DNA of 7,331 nt from JBPYFK01 sp051984675 (GTDB lineage Bacteria; Actinomycetota; Actinomycetes; Mycobacteriales; Pseudonocardiaceae). Numbering within the stretch: position 1 is the first letter of the stretch; each line of letters starts with the position of its first letter. The stretch covers positions 1 through 7,331 of the forward strand of contig JBPYFK010000094.1 of assembly GCA_051984675.1 (NCBI GenBank). Reading direction: 5' to 3'. The notes below the pieces were generated by a model. It was not told the origin of the DNA. It ran no database searches and saw only the letters and a list, made by a program, of their open reading frames with translations. Positions 1 through 5,690 of the stretch are shown in pieces. The position numbers and the translations under genes are program-made.

Positions 1-21
1 GTGGCCGCTCCCCTCATCCTG

Positions 22-51
22 TTTGGTGGATAACGAAGATTATCCACCAAA
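22..51. repeat. Perfect 12-bp inverted repeat (hairpin or operator)
   Basis: The arms TTTGGTGGATAA (22-33) and TTATCCACCAAA (40-51) are perfect reverse complements around a 6-base centre, CGAAGA. The arms are AT-richer than the surrounding DNA. In the frame beginning at base 1 the plus strand reads VAAPLILFGG and then TAA at 31-33, so this could be the end of a gene entering from the left, with the hairpin as its terminator. No T-tract follows. Alternatively it is a dyad operator for a gene outside the window, or an end signal for the leftward tetR gene. The symmetry is seen directly; the role is inferred. Confidence 0.6.
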
Positions 52-238
52 TGACCCAGGCCGTATCCTTTTCCTTCCCCACCGCAAGATCAACGGTCGC
101 CGGCGGGTTCTTCCCCGGCAGGCGGGCTGGTGTTGGAAGTGAGGCGCGGTTTTCCGCTACCGTCCGTCGCCGCTTCCCTGTCGGCGCTAGTCATCCCAGC
201 TCGGCCGGCTCCCCTACCCCACAGGCGCCGCAGGCCGT
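52..238. other. Non-coding stretch downstream of the tetR gene
   Basis: I see no gene here. The open plus-strand frames that run through it are rich in Arg, Ser, Ala and Pro, match no family I know, and continue antisense into the tetR gene. No strong hairpin follows the tetR stop codon on the minus strand. Confidence 0.5.
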
Positions 239-841
239 TCATGCCCGCGGTTCTTGCACCACACCGGCGATGGCCGTGGTCACGACGTTGCGGAGGGCCC
301 CAGCCTCGGGCGGTGTGCTTTCCCGGTTGGCGAACAGCAGGTGTGCGGCGCCGACGAGCGTGGGCGCGAGCGCATCCACGTCGGCATCCGCAGCGATGCG
401 GCCCCGTTCACGCTCGTCGGCGAGGTAGGAGGTGATCATGTCGGTCGCTTCCGTGAGGACCGGCACGCCGCCGGTCGACCTGGCCTGGCGCAGTCGGGCA
501 CGTAGCTCGTCCCGGGAGGTTGTGAGGCCGAGAATCGTCCGAGCGACGGACTCGAACAGGGTCGTCAGCGCGGCGGTGAGGTTGTCGGCGACGGTGCCGG
601 TCCCGGCGCGGTCGCGCAGGGCCGCGGCCTGGTTGTCGATCCGACGGATGCGGTCGAGCACGAGTTCGGTGAGGAAGGCGTCGAAGTCGGCGAAGTGTCG
701 GTGTAGGACCCCCTTGGCGCAGCCTGCCTCGGTGGTGACCGCCCGGCTGGTCAGCGCGTTCGGTCCCGCTCTGAGCAGGACGCGCTCGGCGGCGTCGAAC
801 AGCTGCTCGCGCGCATCGCGCATGGCGACCCCGGTCGGCAC
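239..841 (-). CDS. TetR/AcrR-family transcriptional repressor
   Basis: This 200-residue protein has the usual TetR length and layout. The N-terminal helix-turn-helix spans about residues 10-58, with an AREQLFDAAERVLL first helix, the SRAVTTEAGCAKGVLHRHF helix-turn-helix and the usual hydrophobic DAFL helix after it. The remainder is a helical ligand-binding and dimerisation domain (about 60-200) that is not diagnostic of a ligand. The GTG start at 841 is chosen because GGGGAG lies 6 bases upstream of it; an ATG at 823 (MRDAREQ) is an alternative without a comparable site. The gene is divergent from the methyltransferase across 70 bp that carry two matching palindromes. From TetR family knowledge it probably represses the neighbour and itself, released by an unknown small molecule. 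The family assignment is firm; target and ligand are inferred. Confidence 0.93.
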   Translation of the reverse strand: MPTGVAMRDAREQLFDAAERVLLRAGPNALTSRAVTTEAGCAKGVLHRHFADFDAFLTELVLDRIRRIDNQAAALRDRAGTGTVADNLTAALTTLFESVARTILGLTTSRDELRARLRQARSTGGVPVLTEATDMITSYLADERERGRIAADADVDALAPTLVGAAHLLFANRESTPPEAGALRNVVTTAIAGVVQEPRA

Positions 842-876
842 GTGCCTCTCCCCTTTCGGTTCCTTCGCTGGCCGGA

Positions 877-905
877 TTGCTAGGTGGGCATGCGCCCACT
901 AGCGT
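877..905 (+). promoter_or_regulatory. Predicted leaderless promoter of the methyltransferase gene
   Basis: A -35-like TTGCTA (877-882) and a -10-like TAGCGT (900-905, fitting the actinobacterial TANNNT pattern) are separated by exactly 17 bases. Six bases separate the -10 from the ATG at 912, so transcription would begin at or next to the A of the start codon. This fits the lack of any Shine-Dalgarno sequence and an in-frame TAG stop at 900-902 that rules out a start further upstream. Spacing is seen in the sequence; promoter activity is inferred. Confidence 0.55.
884..899. promoter_or_regulatory. TetR-type operator, copy 1
   Basis: GTGGGCATGCGCCCAC is a dyad with 6-bp perfect arms (GTGGGC/GCCCAC) around 4 bases. 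It lies wholly inside the 17-bp spacer of the predicted methyltransferase promoter. Size and position fit a TetR-dimer operator for the divergent repressor. Binding is inferred from the divergent layout. Confidence 0.65.
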
Positions 906-919
906 GGGCGTATGCCCAC
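904..919. promoter_or_regulatory. TetR-type operator, copy 2, overlapping the ATG
   Basis: GTGGGCGTATGCCCAC has the same 6-bp arms as copy 1. Read on the minus strand it is GTGGGCATACGCCCAC, identical to copy 1 at 15 of 16 positions. The centres of the two copies are 20 bp apart, about two helical turns, so two dimers could sit on the same face of the DNA. Copy 2 covers the end of the -10, the predicted transcription start and the ATG at 912-914, so the first codons of the methyltransferase are themselves part of the operator. Confidence 0.65.
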
Positions 920-1736
920 TATACCGCCGGAGGGTGCCCGTTCGGGCGAACCCGGGCCTTACCAGGCCCGCGAGTGGGCCGAGTCGTTCGGCGCGGACCC
1001 GGAACGCTACGACCGGACCCGCCCCCGCTACCCCGACGCGCTGGTGGAGCGGATCGTCGACGCCAGCCCCGGCCGCGACGTTCTTGATGTCGGCAGCGGT
1101 ACCGGCATCGTCGCCCGGCAGTTTCGCGCGGCTGGATGCCGGGTGCTCGGGGTCGACGTCGACGCGCGGATGGTCGAATGGGCGCGGCGGCAGGGTCTTG
1201 AGGTCGAGGTGGCGGCGTTCGAAGCGTGGGAGGCCGGTGGCCGGTCGTTCGATGCGGTAGTTGCCGGGCAGAACGGGCACTGGGTGGAGCCGGTCGCGGG
1301 CACGGCCCAGGCGGCGCGGGTGCTGCGGCCCGGTGGGCGGTTGGCCGTGTTCTGGAACGTGTTCCAGCCGTGTCGCGAGGTCGCGGACGCGTTCTTCGAG
1401 GTGTACCGCCGGGTCCTGCCCGACTCGCCGCGCAATCCGTGGGCGAGGCCAGTCCTGGACCGGTACGCGGCGCTGTTCGCCCGGGCCGCCGACGGGATAC
1501 GGCAGGTGGGTGGGTTCGATTCCCCGCAGCAGTGGCGGTTTGACTGGCAGCGGTCCTACAGCCGGGACGCGTGGCTGGATCAGCTGCCGACTTTCGGCGA
1601 TGCGAGCCAGTGCTCGCCGGGCGCTTGGGAGGAACTGCTGGCGGGCATCGGGGCCGCGATCGACGCGATGGGGGGCAGCTTCACGATGCGCTATGCGGCG
1701 GTGGCGGTCACCGCTGCGCGAACCGCGGCTGTCTGA
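912..1736 (+). CDS. Class I SAM-dependent methyltransferase
   Basis: This 274-residue protein has the Rossmann-type methyltransferase core (Methyltransf_11/25-like). Motif I is VLDVGSGTG at residues 57-65, followed by GVDVDARMVEWAR (80-92) with the acidic residues that contact the SAM ribose. A motif II-like FDAVVAGQNGHWV follows at about 113-125, and motif III, RVLRPGGRLAVFWN, at 136-149. The N-terminal FGADPERYDRTRPRYP (26-41) is typical of a broad family of small-molecule methyltransferases. The C-terminal part, rich in Trp, Phe and Arg (about 155-255), probably forms the substrate lid. The substrate cannot be read from the sequence. The start at 912 is the only ATG or GTG after the upstream in-frame stop and has no ribosome-binding site. 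Repression by the divergent TetR protein suggests induction by a compound that the enzyme may modify, but that is inference. Confidence 0.9.
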   Translation: MPTIPPEGARSGEPGPYQAREWAESFGADPERYDRTRPRYPDALVERIVDASPGRDVLDVGSGTGIVARQFRAAGCRVLGVDVDARMVEWARRQGLEVEVAAFEAWEAGGRSFDAVVAGQNGHWVEPVAGTAQAARVLRPGGRLAVFWNVFQPCREVADAFFEVYRRVLPDSPRNPWARPVLDRYAALFARAADGIRQVGGFDSPQQWRFDWQRSYSRDAWLDQLPTFGDASQCSPGAWEELLAGIGAAIDAMGGSFTMRYAAVAVTAARTAAV

Positions 1737-1755
1737 CCTGGCTGCTTGCGCCCAG

Positions 1756-1792
1756 GACACCTGGTGACACGGGCGTGTTTGTCACGGGTGTC
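1756..1792. terminator. Probable bidirectional terminator hairpin
   Basis: The hairpin begins 19 bases after the methyltransferase stop. Outer arms are GACACC (1756-1761) and GGTGTC (1787-1792); inner arms are GTGACA (1764-1769) and TGTCAC (1780-1785); the loop is 10 bases with a small internal mismatch. It lies where two convergent genes meet, and its right arm overlaps the stop codon of the DUF6221-like gene. There is no T-tract, which is common in high-GC actinobacteria. Confidence 0.55.
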
Positions 1793-2099
1793 AGGGGCGC
1801 CATCGTTGGCGGTAGCCGGTGCGGTCGGTGTAGGGCAGGCCGATGAGCGCTCGGGTGGGGCAGCCACGTTCGTCTTCGCTGGGGTAGGCCGTGCCGGCGC
1901 GGTCGCAGGGTCCGCTGCCGCGGCCGCAGTCATGGTGCATCCGCAGCAGCCGGGATTTCAGTTCGCACTCGCGGAATCCGCGGACGACGTCGACGTAGGG
2001 TTCCTCCGAGCTGCCTTGTTCGATCTGTTCCCGCAGGGTCTGCAGGTTGTTGAGGTCGGCGTCGATCTGCGCGCGGAGGAACTCGGCGAAGCGGTCCAT
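1791..2099 (-). CDS. Small DUF6221-like protein of unknown function
   Basis: This protein has 102 residues. It starts with MDRFAEFLRAQIDADLNNL, a charged amphipathic helix, and ends with IGLPYTDRTGYRQRWRP. That opening and the closing 'LPY-D-x3-Y-x3-WRP' signature are what I know from the actinobacterial DUF6221 family, whose function is unknown. Between them are His55, His56, Cys58, Cys65 and Cys80, which could bind a metal, but I cannot show this. The ATG at 2099 is preceded by AGGGAG with a 7-base gap. A longer in-frame start exists upstream but has no better site. It lies 116 bp downstream of the transporter gene on the same strand and may be co-transcribed. Family assignment rests on remembered signatures; no function is proposed. 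Confidence 0.78.
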   Translation of the reverse strand: MDRFAEFLRAQIDADLNNLQTLREQIEQGSSEEPYVDVVRGFRECELKSRLLRMHHDCGRGSGPCDRAGTAYPSEDERGCPTRALIGLPYTDRTGYRQRWRP

Positions 2100-2106
2100 G
2101 GCGTGG

Positions 2107-2138
2107 CTCCCTGTCGATGAACGTCCCATGGACAGGGA
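2107..2138 (-). promoter_or_regulatory. Hairpin enclosing the Shine-Dalgarno of the DUF6221-like gene
   Basis: On the minus strand an 8-base arm TCCCTGTC (2138-2131) is complementary to GACAGGGA (2115-2108), with a 15-base loop. The second arm contains nearly all of the AGGGAG ribosome-binding site of the gene starting at 2099. In the RNA this would mask the site, or act as a weak signal after the transporter gene. The pairing is seen; a regulatory role is inferred. Confidence 0.4.
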
Positions 2139-2215
2139 GGGCGCACGGTGGTGGGTATGACGGGAATCCGTTGCGGTTGTTGCCCGTGGTGCGGGCTGGC
2201 CCGGTCGCTGGGTGG

Positions 2216-3556
2216 TCATGCCGCGTTGGCGGGTGCGCGGTAGGTGGCGCGCAGGTCCCAGCGTCGGCGGCGGAGGGTGACGGGGACGTGTTCGCCGCGT
2301 GCTTGTGCGGCGAGCACGACTGAGCGGGCGCGGCGCCACCACACGGCGGTGCGCAGCAGTCCGAGCAGGAGCATCGCCACAGGGGCGAGCATCGCCAGCC
2401 GGTAGGCGCCGCTTCCGTGGGTGGGCAGGGTGAGGTTGAGCAGCAGGCCGATGGCGAGGACGGCGACGGCGGTGGCGCCGTGGCCGGCGGTGTTGGCGAT
2501 GCCGGTGGCGGTGCTGACCTGCCGGAGTGGGTTGTAGTCGCGGGCGAGGGCGAACGCGGTGGCGGACACGGGTCCGCCGAGGGCGAAGACGGCGAACACG
2601 GCGGCGACGACGGCCAGCGGGGGTGTGCCGGCGGGCCAGCCCAGCAGTACGGCCCAGGCCAGGGCGTTGCAGGTGAGGTATCCGAGGACGACGGGCATGC
2701 GGCAGGCGGGCCGGCGACCGATGAGGGTGCCGACCAGGGGGCCTCCGACGATCTGGCCGATGATCAGGACGCTGAGCACGAGGCTGGCGGTGGCGGGTGG
2801 GATGCCGAGGCCGTTGACGAGGTACGGGTAGCCCCAGAGGAAGGCGAGGGTCTGGTGGACGAAGGCGGTGGAGAAGTGCACCCAGAACGACAGTCGGGTG
2901 CTGGGCACGGTCCAGGTGTGGCGCAGGCCGGTCAGGAGCGTGGCGAGGTTGGTGGGTGGGGTCGCGGTCTTGGCGGCGGTGGGCTGTGGTGGCGGGTCGC
3001 GCAGCAGTGCGGCGCACAGCAGGGCGTAGCCGGCGGTGGCGAGGCCGGCGACGGTGAAGGTGGTGGACCAGCCGTAGTGGGTGAGGGCGTCGGAGAGGGG
3101 GAAGGTCGCCGCTACCCCACCGATGGCGCCGAGCGCCGCGGACAGTGTGGTGACCAGCGCGTACTGGCGGGCGGTGAAGCTGGCGGCGACGACGCGGAGG
3201 ATGCTGACCCAGGTCAGGGCGTCGCCGATGCCGAGGGTGGCGCGGGCGAGCAGGCCGAGGGCGTAGGTGTGGGCGACGGCGAACAGGAGTTGTCCGGCGC
3301 CGAGTAGCACGGTGGCCGTGGTGAGGACGCGGCGGGGGCCGAAGCGGTCGACGAGCATGCCGGTGGGGATTTGCATGCTGGCGTAGAGGCCGACCTGTAG
3401 GACGGTGAAGGTGGACAGGGCGGCGGGGCCGACGTGGAAGCGTTGGAGCGCTTCGGGGCCGGCGACGCCGAGGCTGCCCCGGTGGAAGACGGCGGCGACG
3501 TAGACGACGACGGCGCAACCCCACAGTGACCAGGCCCGGGCGGTCTGGTGGGGCAC
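2216..3556 (-). CDS. Major facilitator superfamily (MFS) transporter
   Basis: This 446-residue protein is predicted to be an inner-membrane permease with about 12 hydrophobic helices. Helix 1 (AVVVYVAAV) is followed by FHRGSLGVAGPEAL. The MFS motif A, GMLVDRFGPRRVL (residues 66-78), lies in the loop between helices 2 and 3. A central basic loop rich in Pro and Thr (about 185-205) divides two six-helix halves, and the protein ends in an Arg-rich cytoplasmic tail. Start choice: a GTG at 3556 with AAAGGA 5 bases upstream is preferred over an ATG at 3607, which would add a 17-residue polar leader and falls inside the likely promoter. Substrate and direction are unknown; no solute-specific motif is recognisable. 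A small DUF6221-like gene follows. A palindrome at the promoter suggests a dedicated regulator whose gene is not in this window. Confidence 0.9.
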   Translation of the reverse strand: MPHQTARAWSLWGCAVVVYVAAVFHRGSLGVAGPEALQRFHVGPAALSTFTVLQVGLYASMQIPTGMLVDRFGPRRVLTTATVLLGAGQLLFAVAHTYALGLLARATLGIGDALTWVSILRVVAASFTARQYALVTTLSAALGAIGGVAATFPLSDALTHYGWSTTFTVAGLATAGYALLCAALLRDPPPQPTAAKTATPPTNLATLLTGLRHTWTVPSTRLSFWVHFSTAFVHQTLAFLWGYPYLVNGLGIPPATASLVLSVLIIGQIVGGPLVGTLIGRRPACRMPVVLGYLTCNALAWAVLLGWPAGTPPLAVVAAVFAVFALGGPVSATAFALARDYNPLRQVSTATGIANTAGHGATAVAVLAIGLLLNLTLPTHGSGAYRLAMLAPVAMLLLGLLRTAVWWRRARSVVLAAQARGEHVPVTLRRRRWDLRATYRAPANAA

Positions 3557-3605
3557 GGGCGTCCTTTCGGTCGGGGTGAGCGCGGGGCGTGCGTGGCCCG
3601 TCCAC

Positions 3606-3627
3606 ACGTTAGCTGAGGTTCCTTAGC
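3606..3627 (-). promoter_or_regulatory. Likely promoter and operator of the MFS gene
   Basis: On the minus strand a -10-like TAACGT (3611-3606) is directly preceded by the dyad GCTAAGGAACCTCAGC (3627-3612). Its arms are 7 bases with one mismatch and a 2-base centre. The dyad would fill the spacer between -10 and -35. The -35 itself is weak. The TTAG...CTAA flavour is slightly reminiscent of DtxR/IdeR iron boxes, but the match is poor and I do not call it one. Confidence 0.4.
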
Positions 3628-3690
3628 CAGGTGTGCGGGCAGTGGCGGGTGTCATTGCGGTGTCTGATCCCCTACTGGTCGCGGTCCGCT

Positions 3691-3819
3691 CGAAGGGCTC
3701 TGGGCGTTGCAACCGTCGCTGGTGCGAAACTGCTTGTCGCCGCCTTCGAACGGCAGGGAGGCCGTTGCCCCTACACTGGCCGGACGCTGACCTGCGGAGC
3801 GGTTGCGAGTGACCACGTT
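3691..3819 (+). pseudogene. HNH endonuclease-like fragment
   Basis: An open frame here reads GVATVAGAKLLVAAFERQ and then GGRCPYTGRTLTCGAVASDHV. The pattern 'ERQGGRCPYTGR...ASxDH' is what I know from the start of the HNH nuclease core, where the Cys belongs to a structural pair and the Asp-His is catalytic. After DHV (ending at 3819) the frame loses similarity. The downstream Asn and His of the HNH motif and the second Cys pair are missing, and one residue seems lost between the first Cys and the Asp-His. There is no convincing ribosome-binding site. I read it as a decayed remnant of about 43 codons. A chance match is possible. Confidence 0.4.
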
Positions 3820-3962
3820 CGCCTCGTGCCGATTTGCGAAGACGTCTTGAAGTCGAAACATCGAGTGGTGCACTCCGATATCACCGAGCCCAGTCCCCGT
3901 GTTTCGCGATGAGTTCATCCTTGGGAATGATCGGAACTGTGGATCGACTGGGAATGGGCGTA

Positions 3963-3992
3963 CCTTCCCGGTGATCGCCTTCCCGGTGATCG
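3963..3992. repeat. Tandem 15-bp duplication
   Basis: CCTTCCCGGTGATCG occurs twice in immediate succession (3963-3977 and 3978-3992) with no mismatch. It lies in non-coding DNA 43 bases beyond the stop of the M24 hydrolase gene. Replication slippage is the simplest origin; no function is evident. Confidence 0.8.
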
Positions 3993-4034
3993 GATAAAGG
4001 TTCCAAGCATGGCCCACGTTGCCGCAGTGGATTG

Positions 4035-5282
4035 TCAGATTTCGATGAGGTCGGCGGTGCCGTGTGTGAGCACTCGCGTTCCGCTCTCCCCCACGACGAA
4101 GGTCTGGCTGAGTCCGACGCAGCGGACGCCGAACGATCGGAACGATGCGGGGATGTGGAAGGCCATGCCCGCGCGGAGCGGCTCGGGGTTGTCCGTGGTG
4201 ATGCAGAACGGGCCGCTGTCCATCCAGTGCGGTGGGTGGGCGAGACCGACTGGATAGCCGAGAATGTGGTGGAAGACCTCGTCATCGCGCAGGGTGCCGA
4301 GCGTTTTGAGGCTTCGCTGGGCGACTTCCGAGCACGGCACACCGGCGCGGGCGTGTTCGAGCACCGCAGCGAGTGTGGTCTTCGCGAGGTCCGCGAGCCG
4401 GCAGACCTCGGGTGATGGTTTGCCGCGAACGAGGGTTCGCATCACGGGCGTGTGGTAGCGGTGGCAGGTGCCGGCGAACTCGAGGAACGTCGTTGCCTGG
4501 CTCAACGGGTCCTGCTTCCAGGTGGAGTGGGGGATGCCGCTGCGTGGTTCCGTGACCACCAGCGGTCCCCATGCCGATGCGGAGTTGGCGTTGCGGAACA
4601 GCGCCGCGGCGATCGCGGCGGCCACGGAGGAGTCGGTCGCGCCTGGTTCCGCTGCCGCGACGGCGGCCGCGTCGACACCGCGTTGCGTCGCTTCGGCGGC
4701 CCGCTCCATGTAGGTGAGCTCGGCATGGGAGAGGACGAGCTTGAGGTTCTCGACGAGAAACCTGCCGTCCACGAGCTGGATCTTGCCGTCGCCGAGCAGG
4801 TCGATCATCTGTGGCGGGGTCGAGGTGTTGCCGAACTCGATCGCGAGTCGGGCGCCTGCGGGCAGGGTAGCCAGCACGTGGTGCGCGATCAGTTCCGACT
4901 TGGTGCGGGTGTTCGCGTAGCTGCAGTACAGCACGTGGTGCGCGGTGGAGCTGGCCAGCGCACGCCCCACTTCCAGGTCGGGGACGTAGAGGAACGTGTC
5001 ATCGCCGGCGACCAGCAACGGTTGCGGCAGCGTTTCCTCGGTGTGGTAACCGCACAGGTACTCCACGGCCGATGGTCGGAACACGATGATCGCGTCCGCA
5101 CCGAGCGTGGTCAACCGCTCGCGGACTTCCTGCAGCCGCCGTGCGTACTCCTCCGGCGCGAACGGCAGCGGCTCCGCGGCGGCCACCGCGTCGATGCGTT
5201 CGCGGCTCAGCCATCGTGGCGTGGCACGGTTCCCCAGTCCGGCCAGGTTCTTGCTCGATACCCACTCGGCGCCCACTGCCAT
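4035..5282 (-). CDS. M24 'pita-bread' hydrolase, ectoine hydrolase/creatinase-like
   Basis: This 415-residue protein has two domains. A creatinase-type N-terminal domain spans about 43-180 (YARRLQEVRERL, then EYLCGYHTEE), and an M24 catalytic domain spans about 187-400. His252 in GIPHSTW matches the conserved histidine shared by Xaa-Pro peptidases and creatinase. FLEFAGTCHRYHTPVMRT (267-283), LGYPVGLAHPPHW (341-353) and LRAGMAFHIP (369-378) resemble the ectoine hydrolase DoeA/EutD group. Where metal peptidases have Asp-Asp-His-Glu-Glu, this protein shows Glu268 in place of the first Asp and lacks the EPG glutamate near 376-379 and the final glutamate. It is therefore probably a C-N hydrolase of a small amide or amidine rather than a metallopeptidase. 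The substrate is unknown. No ectoine catabolic partners are nearby. The ATG at 5282 fits a leaderless start; a GTG at 5303 is a weaker alternative. Confidence 0.85.
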   Translation of the reverse strand: MAVGAEWVSSKNLAGLGNRATPRWLSRERIDAVAAAEPLPFAPEEYARRLQEVRERLTTLGADAIIVFRPSAVEYLCGYHTEETLPQPLLVAGDDTFLYVPDLEVGRALASSTAHHVLYCSYANTRTKSELIAHHVLATLPAGARLAIEFGNTSTPPQMIDLLGDGKIQLVDGRFLVENLKLVLSHAELTYMERAAEATQRGVDAAAVAAAEPGATDSSVAAAIAAALFRNANSASAWGPLVVTEPRSGIPHSTWKQDPLSQATTFLEFAGTCHRYHTPVMRTLVRGKPSPEVCRLADLAKTTLAAVLEHARAGVPCSEVAQRSLKTLGTLRDDEVFHHILGYPVGLAHPPHWMDSGPFCITTDNPEPLRAGMAFHIPASFRSFGVRCVGLSQTFVVGESGTRVLTHGTADLIEI

Positions 5283-5288
5283 GCGGCA

Positions 5289-5333
5289 AACTGACCACGC
5301 CACGACGTGAACGTCAACAGCAGTGGTGTTGAC
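5289..5333 (-). promoter_or_regulatory. Predicted promoter and operator of the M24 hydrolase gene
   Basis: On the minus strand TTGACG (5317-5312) and TCAGTT (5294-5289) are separated by 17 bases, and six bases separate the second from the ATG at 5282. The transcript would thus start at the ATG, which has no Shine-Dalgarno sequence. The -10 is imperfect because its second base is C. The -35 is embedded in a perfect 7-bp inverted repeat, GTCAACA (5313-5319) and TGTTGAC (5327-5333), separated by 7 bases. The size suits a dimeric repressor or activator, identity unknown. Confidence 0.45.
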
Positions 5334-5690
5334 AGCGGATGGGGGACGGTTCGTGCAGCGCCCATCGCATCGTCGATGCCGACGAGGCAGGTACGGGTAT
5401 CGAACCCTGTCGTGGGCAGACCGATCGCACTGTCTGAGACCCGCGTCCTTCTGAATGGACGCAGTGCGAGAAGGAAGTGATCGGAAACGTGTTCGAATCC
5501 GGCGAGTCGGGTGCACGACGTGCCCGTCTGCCTTCGGCAGGGACCGTGACAGGCCGGAGCAGATCGTCGACCAATGGCACGCCTGAGGTACCGGAGCCGC
5601 GGCGATTGGGGCGAGGTCACGCTGTTGCCGGTGTCTACCGGGAGGGGGATGCTCGGTCGTAGGCGCATCATCCGGTGGAGGGGGTGACGG
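5334..5690. other. Divergent intergenic region without a recognised gene
   Basis: No open frame here resembles a known protein and none has a convincing start. Small inverted repeats are present: TCCTTCT/AGAAGGA (5446-5452 and 5469-5475), GCACTG/CAGTGC (5427-5432 and 5462-5467), CTGCC/GGCAG (5528-5532 and 5536-5540) and CCGGT/ACCGG (5628-5632 and 5637-5641). It must hold the promoter of the dehydrogenase remnant. A strong ribosome-binding site, AGGGGG at 5679-5684, lies 6 bases before its GTG. Confidence 0.5.

Larger units (their letters stand above)
3628..4034. other. Intergenic stretch with gene remnants
   Basis: There is no intact gene between the MFS promoter and the end of the M24 hydrolase gene. 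It contains an HNH-like remnant (3691-3819) and a 15-bp tandem duplication (3963-3992). A weak GGGAA/TTCCC pairing (3950-3954 with 3965-3969) could act as an end signal for the leftward hydrolase gene. Base composition is lower in GC than the transporter gene. The rest is unexplained. Confidence 0.5.

Noticed and set aside
408..1760. Long minus-strand open frame of 450 codons across the tetR gene and methyltransferase
   Set aside because: It is extremely rich in Arg, Pro and Ala, is antisense to the methyltransferase and out of frame with tetR, and matches no family. It is a typical high-GC shadow frame.
2417..3307. Plus-strand open frame of 296 codons, extremely rich in Gly, Glu and Ala
   Set aside because: It is antisense to the MFS gene, whose helices and motif A are clear. 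The composition is what the reverse frame of a GC-rich membrane protein gives.
2100..3605. Upstream part of a 604-codon minus-strand frame that ends in the DUF6221-like protein
   Set aside because: Only the last 102 codons look like protein and have a ribosome-binding site. The rest is an Arg/Pro-rich shadow of the MFS gene.
3610..3628. Possible DtxR/IdeR iron box upstream of the MFS gene
   Set aside because: Only the left half partly fits TTAGGTTAG and the right half fails. The simpler 16-bp dyad describes the symmetry better.
4452..5294. Plus-strand open frame of 280 codons
   Set aside because: It is antisense to the M24 hydrolase, has biased composition and shows no family resemblance.
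5427..5475. Two interleaved inverted repeats that could form a pseudoknot
   Set aside because: The arms are 6-7 bases with long loops, within chance expectation for 350 bp of GC-rich DNA, and there is no supporting context for a riboswitch.
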